Shown piece after piece: positions 44,241 to 56,827 of a stretch of DNA of 64,000 bases. Numbering within the stretch: position 1 is the first letter of the stretch; the number at the start of each line of letters is the position of its first letter. Location: NCBI GenBank assembly GCA_947172415.1, contig OX359202.1, forward strand, positions 746,501 to 810,500, in the 5' to 3' direction. The notes under the pieces were generated by a model that had not been told where the DNA came from, searched no databases, and saw only the letters and a program-made list of their open reading frames with translations. The translations under genes and the position numbers were made by a program. This DNA comes from Chondrosia reniformis. Its lineage: Eukaryota > Porifera > Demospongiae > Chondrillida > Chondrillidae.

Positions 44241-45195
44241 TCGATAGATGTCTGTGAATGCTTACATAAAGGTACTTTAGCTTCATATCTCTCCATTTGA
44301 TAGAATGACAGCCCTCAATGTACATTAAATTCTGGTATACAAAGTTAATGTATGGTGAGAGATAGGGCAAATTTTAAGTTTCATCAAAATTTCAAAAACC
44401 CATTGGACATGATTTATAGATGTCTGTAAATGCTGACAGGAAAATTTAGCTTCATATCTCTATGTTTGATAGAGTGACAGCCCTCAATGTACAATATATT
44501 CTGGTATACAAAGTTAATGTATGGTGAGAGATAGGGCAAATTTGAGTAGATATCAAAATTTGCAAAACTCAATAAAAACATTTCATATATCTCTGTAAAT
44601 ACTGAGATAGAGTTTCAGATTCATATCTCTTCATATAAAAGAGTTACAGCACTTAATGTACTTTAAATTACTGCTATACAAAGTTAATGTATGGTGAGAG
44701 ATAGGCCAAAATTTGAGCAGCTATAATACGTAATTTGCAAAACTCATTGAAAACTTTTCATACATCTCTGTGAATGCTGAGATGGAGTTTCAGATTCATA
44801 TCTCTTCACTTGGAAGAGTTACAGCACTTAATGTACTTTAAATTACTGCTATACGAAGTTAATGCATGGTGAGAGATAGGGCAAATTTGAGTAGATATGT
44901 ATCAAAATTTGCAAAACTCATTGGAAACCTTTCAAACATCTCTGCGAATACTGACATAGATTTTCAACTTCATATCTCTCCATTTTGTAGACTTACAGCA
45001 CTTTATGTACTTTAAATTGCTGCTATACGAAGTTAATGTACGGTGAGAGATACGTAGGGCAAATTTGAGTAGATATGAAAATTTGCAAAACTCATTGGAA
45101 ACCTACATCTCTGTGAATACTGAGATAGAGTTTCAGATTTATATCTCTTCATTTGGAAGAGTTACAGCACTATAATGTACACTAAATTTCTACTA
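44241..45195. repeat. 169-bp satellite, left block
   Basis: About six monomers. Landmarks: TTAATGTATGGTGAGAGATA, GGGCAAATTTGAG, TTCATATCTCTCCATTTG and GTTACAGCACTTAATGTAC. The first two are of type 1 (GTGACAGCCCTCAATGTAC), the others type 2 (GAGTTACAGCACTTAATGTA), with single-base and short-indel divergence. Confidence 0.9.
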
Positions 45196-46185
45196 TACGA
45201 CCTTTAATGGTGTAGCATTTATATCGTGCGATACTATTATGGAGAACGCAGCTATCAGAAGGTCTTTATATAGAGGCAGGTAGCCATTATACTATTACAG
45301 CAATTGAGATTGAGTGTGACTGGTTATACTAGTTTACGTTAATATCGGAACACCTCTCGCTAAAATCGTTTCTACGTGGGACCAGAAAAGTAGTTCTCCT
45401 CCGCCAATCAAGACACTTACAGGATTCTATCCATTTTTCCAAGTTTTTAGATGAACCACAAATGCTGGATATACCTTTAAAATGGCTTGAAACGATGCAC
45501 TGATCCCGAATTCATTTGATATAATTTGACTACATTTTTCTCGCAAATACCCTATTCTTAAGTATGGAATAGCGCCAACCACAATCGTTTCCTTTTGAAA
45601 TTTTCTTGTTTAAATAGAAGCGCAAAACCTTATAAAGTAGGCCTACCTGGACACATCTCTATGGTGGTTGCGGTTCCCATAGAGGTTGGTAGCGCTTAGA
45701 CTCTGAAGCTGTCTCCTAATCGGTTGGTGCCATAGAGACGTGCTCACCAATAATCCGGATTTCGGGGGGGTTCCACGTAATGTGGGATTGGCATCTGATA
45801 TCTTTAAGGATTCATATGAGTCGGCCATATCGAGAAGAACTGGTTCTTCTCACGCAAGTGACACCCAAAGCTCAACTCGGCAGAGCGTTACCACCGATCC
45901 CGGCCTCTGATCATGAGCGTCGTGGATGGTAGCGTTCGGTATGGCCCAACTTTTTTTCTTTGGAGTTTCGTTGGCCGTCGATTGGCAAAATTTCACTTTA
46001 ACGACATCCATATAATATATATGGATAGATACTACTTCAACAACAATCAAGTACTACACAGTGCATATCGATGTGTATAAGAAATCTTTCAAGGAGTTCT
46101 AATTTTTCAGAAATATATGAACTACCGTACTTCACTTTTATACCTACTCAAGGTCGGCCATTTATAGTATTACGCAATTACGTAG
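45196..46185. repeat. 1-kb insert inside the satellite, copy 1
   Basis: Non-satellite DNA from TGTAGCATTTATATCGTGCG to TATAGTATTACGCAATTA, repeated at 47031-48080. Open frames on the minus strand (45643-45828, 45850-46050) are only partly kept in the second copy. About 70 bp after the first 40 bp is missing in this copy. It may be an element; its ends match each other only weakly (CCATAATAGTATCGC versus CCATTTATAGTATTACGC). Confidence 0.7.
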
Positions 46186-47030
46186 GTTAGTTAATGTATG
46201 TGGAGATATAGGGCTAATTCGTGTAGATATAAAAATTTGCAAAACTCATTGAAAATCTTTTATATATCTCTGTGAATACTGAGATATTCATATCCCTTCA
46301 TTTGGCAGAGTTACAGCAATTAATGTACTTTAAATTACTGCTATACGAAGTTAATGTATGGTGTGAAATAGGGCAAATTTGAGTAGATATCAAAATTGGC
46401 AAAACTTATTGGAACCCTTTCATACATCCCTGTGAATACTGAGATAGAATTTCAGATTCATATCCCTTCATTTGGCAGAGTTACAGCACTTAATGTACTT
46501 TAAATTACTGCTATACGAAGTTAATGTATGGTGTGAGATACGTACGTAGGGCAAATTTGAGTAGATATAAAAAATTTGCAAAACTTATTGGAACCCTTTC
46601 ATTCATCCCTGTGAATGTTGAGATAGAGTTTCAGATTGATATCTCTCCATTTGGCAGAGTTACAACAAATAATGTACTTTAAATTACTGCTATATGATTT
46701 TAATGTATGGTGAGAGATAGGGCAAATTTGAGTAGATATCAAAATTGGCAAAAAATATTGGAACCCTTTCATTCATCCCTGTGAATATTGAGATAGAATT
46801 TCAGATTGATATCTCTCCATTTGGCAGAGTTACAGCACTTAATGTACACTAAATTACTGCTATATGATTTTAATGTATGGTGAGAGATACGTAGGGCAAA
46901 TTTGAGTAGATATCAAAATTTACAAAACTTATTGGAAGCCTTTCATACATCCTTGTGAATACTGAGATAGAGTTTCAAATACATATCTATAGCACTCTAA
47001 TGTACATAAAATTTTACTACACGACCTTAA
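46186..47030. repeat. 169-bp satellite, middle block (type 2)
   Basis: Five type-2 monomers lie between the two 1-kb inserts. Units differ at about a tenth of positions by eye, and several carry the ACGTAGG expansion next to GGGCAAATT. Confidence 0.88.
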
Positions 47031-48080
47031 CGGTGTAGCATTTATATCGTGCGATACTATTATGGAAATTATCGGCATACCAAGTTAAAATGATTTGACA
47101 TGAATGGGGCAACTAGAAACACGCAGGGACAGTCCAGAACGCAGCTATCAGAAGGTCTTTATATAGAGGCAGGTATCCATTATACTATTACAGCAATTGA
47201 GATTGAGTGTGGCTGGTTATACTAGTTTACGTTCATATCGGAACACCTCTCGCTAAAATCGTTTCTACGTGGGACCAGAAAAGTAGTTCTCCTCCGCCAA
47301 TCAAGACACTTACAGGATTCTATCCATTTTCCCAGTTTCTAGATGAACCACAAATGCTGGATATACCTTTAAAATGGCTTGAAACGATGCACTGACCCCG
47401 AATTAACATGATATAATTTGACTACATTTTTCTCGCAAATACCCTATTCTTAAGTATGGAATAGCGCCAACCACAATCGTTTCCTTTTGAAATTTTGCTG
47501 TTTAAATAGAAGCGCAAAACCTTATAAAGTAGGCCTACCTGGACACATCTCTATGGTGGTAGCGGTTCCCATAGAGGTTGGTAGCGCTTAGACTCTGAAG
47601 CTGTCTCCTAATCGGTTGGTGCCATAGAGACGTGCTCACCAATAATCCGGATTTCGGGGGGGTTCCACGTAATGTGGGATTGGCATCTGATATCTTTAAG
47701 GATTCATATGAGTCGGCCATATCGAGAAGAACTGGTTCTTCTCACGCAAGTGACACCCAAAGCTCAACTCGGCAGAGCGTTACCACCGATCCCGGCCTCT
47801 GAGCGTCGTGGATGGTAGCGTTCGGTATGGTCCATTTTTTTTTTCTTTGGAGTTTCGTTGGCCGTCGATTGGCAAAATTTCACTTTAACGACACATCCAT
47901 ATAATATATGTGGATAAATACTGCTTCAACAACAATCAAGTACTACACAGTGCATATCGATGTGTATAAGAAATCTTTCAAGGAGTTCTAATTTTCAGAA
48001 ATATATGAACTACCGTATTTCACTCTTATACCTACTCAAGGTCGGCCATTTATAGTATTACGCAATTAGGGTTAGTTAAT
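47031..48080. repeat. 1-kb insert inside the satellite, copy 2
   Basis: Close copy of 45196-46185 with about 70 extra bases near 47068-47135 (including GAATGGGGCAACTAGAAACA). The minus-strand 61-residue frame (MADSYESLKISDANPTLRG) is kept with one change; the neighbouring one is not. No known protein is recognised. Confidence 0.7.
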
Positions 48081-49130
48081 GTATGGGGAGATATAGGGCA
48101 AATTTGTGTAGATAAAATTTTTTGCAAAACTCATTGAAAACATTTCATATATCTCTGTGAATACTGAGTTATAATTAGAGTTTCAGATTCATATCTCTTC
48201 ATTTGGAAGAGTTACAGCACTTAATATACTTTTTATTACTGCTATACAAAGTTAATGTATGGTGAGAGATAGGGCAAATTTTAAGTTTCATCAAAATTTC
48301 AAAAACTCATTGGACATGCTCTATAGAAGTCTGTGAATGCTGACACAAAGATTTAGCTTCATATCTCTCAATTTGATAGAGTGACAGCCCTCAATGTACA
48401 ATATATTCTGGTATACAAAGTTAATGTATGGTGAGAGATAGGGAAAATTTTAAATTTCATCAAAATTGCAAAAACCCATTGGACATGTTCTGTAGATGTC
48501 TATGAATGCTGACACAAAGATTTAGCTTCATATCTCCCCATTTGATAGAGTGACAGCCCTCAATGTACATTAAATTCTGGTATCCAAAGTTAATGAATGG
48601 TGAGAGATAGGGCAAATTTTAAGTTTCATCAAAATTTCAAAAACTCATTGGACATGCTCCATAGAAGTCTGTGAATGCTGACACAAAGATTTAGCTTCAT
48701 ATCTCTCAATTTGATAGAGTGACAGCCCTCAATGTACAATATATTCTGGTATACAAAGTTAATGTATGGTGAGAGATAGGGAAAATTTTAAATTTCATCA
48801 AAATTGCAAAAACCCATTGGACATGTTCTGTAGATGTCTATGAATGCTGACACAAAGATTTAGCTTCATATCTCCCCATTTGATAGAGTGACAGCCCTCA
48901 ATGTACATTAAATTCTGGTATCCAAAGTTAATGTATGGTGAGAGATAGGGCAAATTTTAAGTTTCATCAAAATTTCAAAAACTCATTGGACATGCTCCAT
49001 AGAAGTCTATGAATGCTGACACAAAGATTTAGCTTCATATCTCTCCATTTGATGGAGTGACAGCCCTCAATGAACATTAAATTCTGGTATACAAAGTTAA
49101 TGTATGGTGAGAGTTAGGGCAAATTTGTGT
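48081..49130. repeat. 169-bp satellite, right block with 338-bp dimers
   Basis: Type-1 units spaced at exactly 169 bp (GTGACAGCCC at 48381, 48550, 48719, 48888, 49057). Adjacent units alternate (TGTTCTGTAGATGTC versus GCTCCATAGAAGTC), so 48352-48689 and 48690-49027 are near-identical 338-bp dimers, a simple higher-order repeat. Confidence 0.92.
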
Positions 49131-49139
49131 GCATATATT

Positions 49140-49300
49140 TAGCTGAATGTAAAAGTGTTTCACTTAACTTACAGTTATCCAAACAACCTCCGGTTCGGAT
49201 AATCGACTTCCTACTATAGGGTTTCTTTCACTGGAGGGACAGAGGGGCAATTTGCATTTCCCCCCCCCCCCCTTGCTAAATACTCTGAAAGAAACACTAT
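49140..49300. mobile_element. spacer repeat plus short C-rich MITE
   Basis: 49150-49215 repeats the GGTTCGGATAATCGACTTCC spacer. 49218-49298 has GGGTTTCTTTCACTGG and CTCTGAAAGAAACACT ends like 20383-20537 with a shorter core. Confidence 0.55.
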
Positions 49301-49395
49301 ATATTATTAAATATATAGCAATCTAAAGTATGCAGATAATTAGCTGTATAAGTGTATATTTCACAAATGTATCTTTCCTTTGTCCTCGTATCCAG

Positions 49396-50707
49396 ACATA
49401 AACACTCTGGACTGGTGCAGTGCTAATCTGTTGGCTGTGGCACTGGGTAGTGTAGTGTACGTGTGGAATGCTGACACCAGCTCCATCAAGGAGCTCTGTC
49501 GGACTGGATTCACCTCTCAGTACATCACTGCTGTTAAGTGGTGGTAGACTGTTGGCAGTAACCACAAGTGATGGCGAAATACAAGTGAGAGTTGTGCAAT
49601 ATCCGTTACAATGGTAATATCACCAGAAATGGAATTTTACCATTAACATGGAATTATAATAATTGTTTATTTATTTTCTTGTAACTCTTCAGATTTGGAA
49701 TGTTGAACAGTCAAAGAAGGTCCGGTCCTGTCAGTCCCATTCTGCCAGAGTTGCCTGTTTAGACTGGAACAAGACGTTACTGGCCTCCGGTTCAAGAAGT
49801 GGAGAAGTGCACATTTACAACACCAGAGCAAGGAACATGCTTGTAGAGACTGTGAAAGGACACAAACATGAGGTGTGTGGACTAAAGTGGTCGCCCAACG
49901 GTCGCTACCTTGCCAGTGGAGGTAATGACTGCCTAGTCCAGGTATGGGACACTTGTGGGAGGAGTCCCTGGACCACTCCCAAACACACCTTCAAGGAGCA
50001 CAAGGCGGCAGTCAAAGTGAGTGTTTTGTCACATTCAAGTGTATGAAATATAGTTCTAGTCCTTCTGATGCGAAGGATTTGTTATAACTTTCAATAGAAT
50101 GTTTGGTTAACTTTATACTGAAAGTAAGCCATTTTTGGTTACCATGACAACCCCTTAATGTTCCTTTGTCCATGTCAGGCCCTCTCCTGGTATCCTTGGC
50201 AGTTGAACCTTTTGGCTACCGGAGGAGGTAGCTCAGACAAGACAGTCAAGTTCTGGAATGTCACATCTGGACAGTGCATGGACACGCTCACTACAGATTC
50301 ACAAGTGAGCAAAGATAACACTTGTACCTCATGTAACACTACCCTCTCCCCCATCCCTCTGGTGTGTTGTGACGTCTTCTCTTCCTCCCATCCAACAGGT
50401 GTCAGGAGTGTTGTGGAGTGAGGGTCATCGTGAGGTGTTGGTAGCTCAAGGCTTTCCCCAGAACCAGTTGGCCCTCCTCCAGTACCCCTCCCTGCAGTGT
50501 GTGGCTGAGTTGAAGGGACACGAGGGAAGGATACTGCACACTTCCCTCTCCCCAGATGGGACTACAGTGGCCTCAGTTGGAGCTGATGAGACACTGAGGC
50601 TGTGGAAGTGCTTTGCTGGTCAACCTGATGGAGCTGTGACTCATTTCTCTTCAAATAAGAAGAGATTGGAAAATCATCTAGTGTCAACTTTTAGCATGTT
50701 AAGATAA
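49396..50707 (+). pseudogene. CDC20: CDC20-like propeller, copy G
   Basis: Exons at 49396-about 49588, 49692-about 50018, about 50179-50305 and 50399-50707. Exons two to four are open ([45 protein letters not shown]), the best preserved of the set. An 8-bp deletion near 49543 in the first exon removes DQS of KWDQSGRLL and shifts the frame. It ends SMLR, where CDC20 proteins have Ile-Arg. No N-terminal exon is found in the adjoining satellite-side DNA. Confidence 0.87.
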
Positions 50708-50828
50708 TGTTTGGAGTAGTTCTTTTTAAGGTTTTGATTAACATTCATTTCAATCACCAAGGGGATTTCCCTGGATTTTTCAACTCCTTATTGTAATTCA
50801 AATATACGTTTAAATATATCAATCACTG

Positions 50829-51752
50829 TTACAAACACATTGCAAGTATTTCAGTTTTGTTTGTACAACTTTTGTTACCTATAAAACCACCACATACAAA
50901 TACTAAATTAGAGTTAATAGGTACTACACATGGTCTAGTACATTCTGTACTAATGTTGCCTACTGCTGTCCATCTCTTCTGAGTTGGGTCATACACAAAA
51001 ATGTCTGATCTTGTTTTAGCATCTGATCCTCCAAACAAGACTGGCAGCTTGCTGTTGGGTAAGAGAGATGATGATATAAATGTTGAATCAGCTATCTTCT
51101 CCCAAGTGACTGGTGATGATGTATTATCTCTGCTCTGTACTGACTGTTGTACTGCACTCCACGGTAACCTCCAATATCCCTTCGGTGAAGCATTCCCTTC
51201 TCCTCCTATATACACATATCCACTGGAAATAGTCATACCACATGAATGCATAGGTGCTGGTAACTGTAGACTCTTCAGAGAGTACCACTGCTTTGATTCT
51301 GTGTTTAACACTTCAACTGTACTCACTGCTGCACCAGCACACAATCCACCAGCTGTAATCAAAAGGTTATCTTCAAGTGCTACTCCTAACCCAAATCTAG
51401 GTGTTGGCATAGGAGGGTAGATTTCTTCCCAATGATCATTAACATATGTAGACAGCTTTCCTGTATCTTCACCAGTAACTGCATCCATTCCTCCGATCAG
51501 TGTCAGATGACCTTGAATAATGTCTGCTTCACACAAGTATTGTGGGATATCTGAAATTGTGGTCCATTTCTGATCATCAATATAGTAGACCTGTATCAAC
51601 TTGCAAGGGGACATATCATGTAGAACTGCTCCTGTAATGAAGACCTTACCATCAAGGTAGTGTGCACTTGCAGCCAAAACAGCTACTGGTATATCTGGTA
51701 AGTTTGCTTTAAGAAAGTGATGACCACTTAAGAGGAGATCACTCCTGAAACA
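50829..51752 (-). CDS. kelch-propeller exon of kinase-kelch gene, copy G
   Basis: 924 bp, 307 residues, five repeats. Distinct loops: YL before C-EADII, FGL after PTPR (51387-51395), L after TAGG, PAPMHS before CGM, EGNASPKGYW after the third Gly-Gly (three residues shorter than in other copies), IS before SSLLP preceded by ADST. The linker exon is 51970-52050. Confidence 0.85.
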   Translation of the reverse strand, partial: CFRSDLLLSGHHFLKANLPDIPVAVLAASAHYLDGKVFITGAVLHDMSPCKLIQVYYIDDQKWTTISDIPQYLCEADIIQGHLTLIGGMDAVTGEDTGKLSTYVNDHWEEIYPPMPTPRFGLGVALEDNLLITAGGLCAGAAVSTVEVLNTESKQWYSLKSLQLPAPMHSCGMTISSGYVYIGGEGNASPKGYWRLPWSAVQQSVQSRDNTSSPVTWEKIADSTFISSSLLPNSKLPVLFGGSDAKTRSDIFVYDPTQKRWTAVGNISTECTRPCVVPINSNLVFVCGGFIGNKSCTNKTEILAMCL

Positions 51753-52594
51753 CTACAAAACAGAAATTATATTCATTTGCAAGTTTTCAATATTACATTA
51801 TAATTTATATTATGTATACAGTTAAATTACAATATTAATAGAATATCATTATGGGAAACTACAAAATAAGGTTAACTATAAAGAAGTTATACATGTGATA
51901 TAGCTGTCACTTGTAACTCTAAATATTATATGGTCACTTTAAAATAACACTATATATATGGTCACTTACGTTGTTATTTTCATTGTAGTTCTGTTTCTTT
52001 GACACTTCATGAGGAGAGATCTGTACTGCTCCCATGTCAGATATCAGTAACTAGAGATTGTGCAATCATTACAGTAAATAGTGATAAGGTGATAGCAAGT
52101 TATACATGGACTGTCTATAACATACAAGTATACATGTAGTTTATATAAAAACCTGAAATATACATGTCTGTTGGTACATGTACCAGTATGATAGACAATA
52201 TGGACTTTATTTGAAAAATTGAAAAAACAGGAGATTGCAAATTTGGTTAAATTATAATATGGAGAGGTGAATCACACGACTTTCATACACTATACAATCA
52301 GATACTTGTATATATGTCCAGTCATTTGGAGTTAAATACTGAATCAAACCATAGAAGACCATACACTATTATGCAGTATAGATGGTCTATGGTCAATGGA
52401 CAATTAACCAAAGGTGTAGAGGTATAATTAAATGTGGCAGTCAGCTTCAAAGTGAAGATACTTCTACAGTTACACCATCATAGCCATGGATTGTCAAAAT
52501 AAACAGGATCAGTCAGATATCAGTAACTACAGTAAATAGTGATAATGAGTTGCATGGACTGCCCAACTTAGAAGTATATATAGGATTGAATGAC

Positions 52595-52690
52595 CTCCTT
52601 TAACACTGCAATGAGTTGCTCTGCTTCTTGAAGTTTGGGGAGAGCTTCAGTAAGACCACATGTCAGGTCTGTTATCCGCGAGTCCTTTTC
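52595..52690 (-). CDS. candidate coiled-coil exon unique to copy G
   Basis: A 96-bp phase-0 open piece after TTACAG reads EKDSRITDLTCGLTEALPKL then QEAEQLIAVLKE, with heptad-like leucines. It would fit between the kinase and linker exons without breaking the frame. Its donor (GAG/GTCATT) is weak. It sits between two copies of intron sequence (52140-52500 and 52720-52990), and the other four kinase-kelch introns lack it. Confidence 0.5.
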
Positions 52691-53074
52691 CTGTAATATT
52701 GCATATATACATGTAGTTCATATAAGTATAAATATGTCAGTTTAAATAGACAATAATCTTGACTATATTTAGAAAATTGAAAAAAAAGAGGAGTTTGCAA
52801 ATTTGGTTAAATTATAATATGCAGAGGTGAATCACATGACTTTCATATACTATACAAACAGACATGTTATATTATAAAAGATACTTCTACAGTTACTCCA
52901 TCATAGCCATGGATTGTCAAAGGAAAGAAACAGGCAGACAATGTACATGTAGCAATGTGACAGACAATAAATATATCCATCTTGACCTTATTTGGAAAAT
53001 GACAGCAGGATTGGGAAATCATACAGTTGTACATACTCAATAACTATTTTGATAACATATTAACATCTTCTTAC

Positions 53075-53917
53075 TTCACTTTCATGAATCAGATCAAAAG
53101 GTGTCTTTATCAGGTCATGGACTATTCTGACGTCAGGTCTGTTCTTGTAGTCATCCTTCAGACACAACTCTATCAACGGCTTAAGAGAATGTTCACTTGG
53201 CAGTTTGGACAGATCACCTCTCCGACGCTCCAACTCTGGTACACTCCCAATGTTCATCAGACCACATGTCGGTTGGCACTGAGTAGCAATCTGCAACATC
53301 AGCACTCCTAAGGAGAACACATCCACCTTCACACTGAAATGAGAATCGCCACTTTTCAGTGCTTCTGGTGGCATGTACACGACATTACCGGGAGCAGTAG
53401 TGCTCATGTATACGTCTCCATTCTCCAGCAGTTTGGATTGACCGAGGTCGCTCACTTTCACGCTTCCGTCTTCACCGATCAACACGTTTTTATCCGTCAC
53501 GTCGCGATGGGCCACGGGAGGATTCCTTTCGTGAAGAAACTTTAGACCAGACGAAATTTTCAGACATATTTCCAATTGTCTCTTTCGGCTAAAAGTACCG
53601 CGATTTCGACTGAGATACTCACGGAGATTTTCCTTCATTCGTTCTAGAACCAACATGGGCTCGCCGGTCCTGCTTTCGAAGGCACCGTACGATTTGACGA
53701 TATTGGGGTGGTCCTCGAGACTGGCTAGAAGCTGACATTCTCTGATGAAATCCTCGAGAGGTTTACCTCGAGCTATCTCACTGTGGACAGTTTTCACTGC
53801 TACAGGGCGACCATTAAATTCTCCTTCTCGTACAGCACCATAAGCTCCTCGTCCAAGTTCTTTGGAAGAAAGCTTCAAGTTAGCAGGACATTTTGGGAGG
53901 CGTTGTCGTTCAGCCAT
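53075..53917 (-). CDS. protein kinase exon of kinase-kelch gene, copy G
   Basis: 843 bp, 281 residues; full kinase motif set with DLG. Shorter than the others by two or three residues at the C-terminal end (PFDLIHESE). MNIGSVPE stands between helices F and G. The start is 299 bp from the Notch-ligand start at 54217 on the opposite strand. Confidence 0.87.
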
Positions 53918-54216
53918 ACTTTACGAGTGCGAGTGAACGGCGGATCACGAGATATATAATGCGCTGATAAGGTTTCTGTTCAAAAATGTCACGCATAATG
54001 TATTTAATTAGAGTCGAGTATTGTCTTCTGTTATATCCAGTCCCCTTTTCTATAGTGTTGTCGAGCATCAAGTGTAAATTCGTCCATACGTTCATCAGCG
54101 TGCAACTTAAAACACGCATTCGAACGCGAAATCTAAGGTGCTTTCCCCTGGAAAGTACCAGCATTTTGCTGCAGCTGCAGTATTTCTGGGTTTTCTGTGT
54201 GTTACTGAACTACAAC
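53918..54216. promoter_or_regulatory. short divergent promoter region between kinase-kelch G and Notch-ligand 2
   Basis: The 299 bp holds one altered copy of the upstream motif (GAGTGCGAGTGAACGGCGGA) next to the kinase and the block GTGCTTTCCCCTGGAAAGTACCAG region next to the ligand, which also precedes the ligand start at 12476 (12421-12445, palindromic TTTCCCCTGGAAA). Shared regulation of the pair is an inference. Confidence 0.45.
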
Positions 54217-54825
54217 ATGAAGACAGCCTCTCTTCTTATGTTGTTATTCGTGAGTCAGGTTACTTAGATATAATGCTAATAATGATTGTTTATATTGTGA
54301 CATGCCATATACTATCAGTTCTAAGAAAGGCCCAACCAGTTTAGGTTTATAAGTCACCTTATATTACAAAATAAATTTATAATAAATAGTACTTGGAAGT
54401 TCATTGCTCTTCTGGTATTGACAGGAATATAGGTATACGTATTATTAATAATTATTAACATTATATATTATGTAGAAGTTTAATTATATTTCCATATATT
54501 TAGATCTGTATACCTATGTCTTTCGTCAGCGGAGGTGGGACACTTGAGATAAAACTACTCTCGTACAGCAATCCAAAAGGAGAAGACATAAACGGTGAAA
54601 TCTGTGATATTTGGCAATGGTCAAGTGGGTGTGACCATAAATTTGAATTCTGTTTGAAGGAAAATGGTAGCTGTGTCATACCTGTTAAGTTGTCAACTGT
54701 TTATGATGATACATATTCGGTCAATTTTAAATGAACCAGAAAATCCATTACACTTTCGCCTTGAAAGTAAAGATAAAGTGAGGCTTCTATATATAAACAT
54801 ATGAACCACATAATTTTATCTCTTG

Positions 54826-55051
54826 GATTCCTTCTAACTACGCCAAACAGATGGTTCATTCTTTAACTTTTTGAGCGTTTTGTTGTTAAACTTTGATCAG
54901 ATGTTTTGACCCTGGGGGTCTTCTTCAGTGACTGATGGTTGGAGTGGGGAGTTCCTTCTTTTAAAGATTTTTCTTCTCGTCCTTTCTAGCATCTCTAGAC
55001 GCTCAAAAAGTCAAAGGATGAACCATCTGTTTGGTGTAGTTAGAAGGAATC
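54826..55051. mobile_element. 226-bp fold-back MITE in Notch-ligand 2 intron
   Basis: Arms of about 50 bp: GATTCCTTCTAACTACGCCA, AACAGATGGTTCATTCTTTA at the left, with their reverse complement at the right. The centre holds CTTCTTCAGTGACTG. The equivalent intron of the first ligand copy lacks it. Related arms are at 39388-39510. Confidence 0.85.
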
Positions 55052-56827
55052 TTAATTTTATTGCTAATTATATATATAAAGCATGTATATATAACTTTTT
55101 TCTCTTCTTCTCCTTTTCAACATGAATCCTGTATTTTATAGGGTCATTTTCACTTTGGAGTGAAGGTACTGGACAAAGATACATCATCACATGATCACGG
55201 AGAAGAGGAACCAGTTGATAACTTTGACATCGAGGAGACCCTTCAACCAGGGAATGTAACGAGACATTCCTATAATGGGTCACGAGAAGAGGACCCTATA
55301 TACTACTATTGAGGTTGAATTCAGGTACACATGTGATCAGAATTTTTACAGCTCAAGCATAGCTGTAGCTCATTGTGATGTGTACTGCAAAGTGGAGGAA
55401 GACGCACACTTCTCGTGTGACCATAATGGACAAAAGATATGCCATCAAGGTTGGAGCGCACCATCAAAAAAACTGTGAAGCAGGTATAGCTGGGTAGCTG
55501 ATGAATTATTGTGCTGCATTTTTAATGTACGTATGTGAACATATTTATTGACTGTAATTTCCACAGCAATTTGTCAACCTGCTTGTAAGTATGGAGACTG
55601 TGTACTGCCAAATAAGTGCAAGTATGTTTATTAAAAGTTTCTTTATCCCAGATTGAACTTTCAGTGCAAGAAGCTCAACATATTATAAATAACATATACC
55701 ACTTTCCCTTGTATGTATACAGTTGTATGGAAGGATATAAAGGCCTTTCTTGTGACCAACCAATATGTAATCTTCCTTGTAACCATGGTAACTGTGTTGC
55801 TCCAGGAGTGTGCAAGTAAATGGCCTGTAACCCCATATATAGGAATATGACAAATTATATAAATTATTAATATATCAAATAGATGCGTCTCAGGTTTTGA
55901 TGGCAAACAGTGCAATACTCCAGTTTGCAGTCCGTCTTGTGTGAATGGGAAGTGTACCTCTCCGGGACACTGCAGGTCAGACTGGTAGATGTCTTCATAT
56001 GCTATAGAGCTAATCTACTCCCTACCACCTCTACATGAAGGTGCAACGATGGCTATAAAGGTATCCTGTGTGATCAGCCAGTCTGTGATACTCCTTGTAT
56101 ACATGGGGAGTGTACCACACCAGGACACTGCCAGTGAGCCTATATACCTGTATATTGTATATACGATATCATATGCATGTTCACGTAGCTTATGAATTAT
56201 TTTATTCACCAAAGGTGTCAGCAAGGATATAATGGATCAGCTTGTGACCAACCAATATGCCATCCACCATGTAACCATGGTAACTGTGTAGCTCCAGGAA
56301 TATGCCAGTAAGCATGTTTAAGATGATGTATGTATGTAGAGCTATTAAATGCATATATACGTACTATCACTCTTTTGTGCAGATGTGATGATGATTACAA
56401 GGGACCATTTTGTGATGACCTTCAGCAGGTTGTTAAAGGTATATATATATATACACCAGACATATACGTTTAATATATATTTTTATATTAAATGCAGTAC
56501 TGCCATACATATATATATACATTTAGCTTATATTTGTAACACTTGTAATTATAACTCAGATTTGAACCCCTGTGAACCAAACCCTTGTCAAAATGGTGGA
56601 GTTTGCATTAGGAACAGCAAGATAGAGTTCATATGTAAATGCAAACATGGTTACCATGGTGACCTGTGTGATGTCAACAGTGTTCCTACACTAAAGCCAA
56701 ACTCATCAAATGAGTATAATGTTACAGTCCATGAAGACGCAACAAACACAGAAAGTAAGAATGAGTACTGCTATATAGAACATACAGATTTGGTTTCATG
56801 TTAATTGTTCTGTAATATATATATACA

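Noticed and set aside
45643-46050. Two open frames in the satellite insert taken as a gene
   Set aside because: Only one is kept in the second insert copy, neither has a recognisable domain, and no splice pattern joins them.
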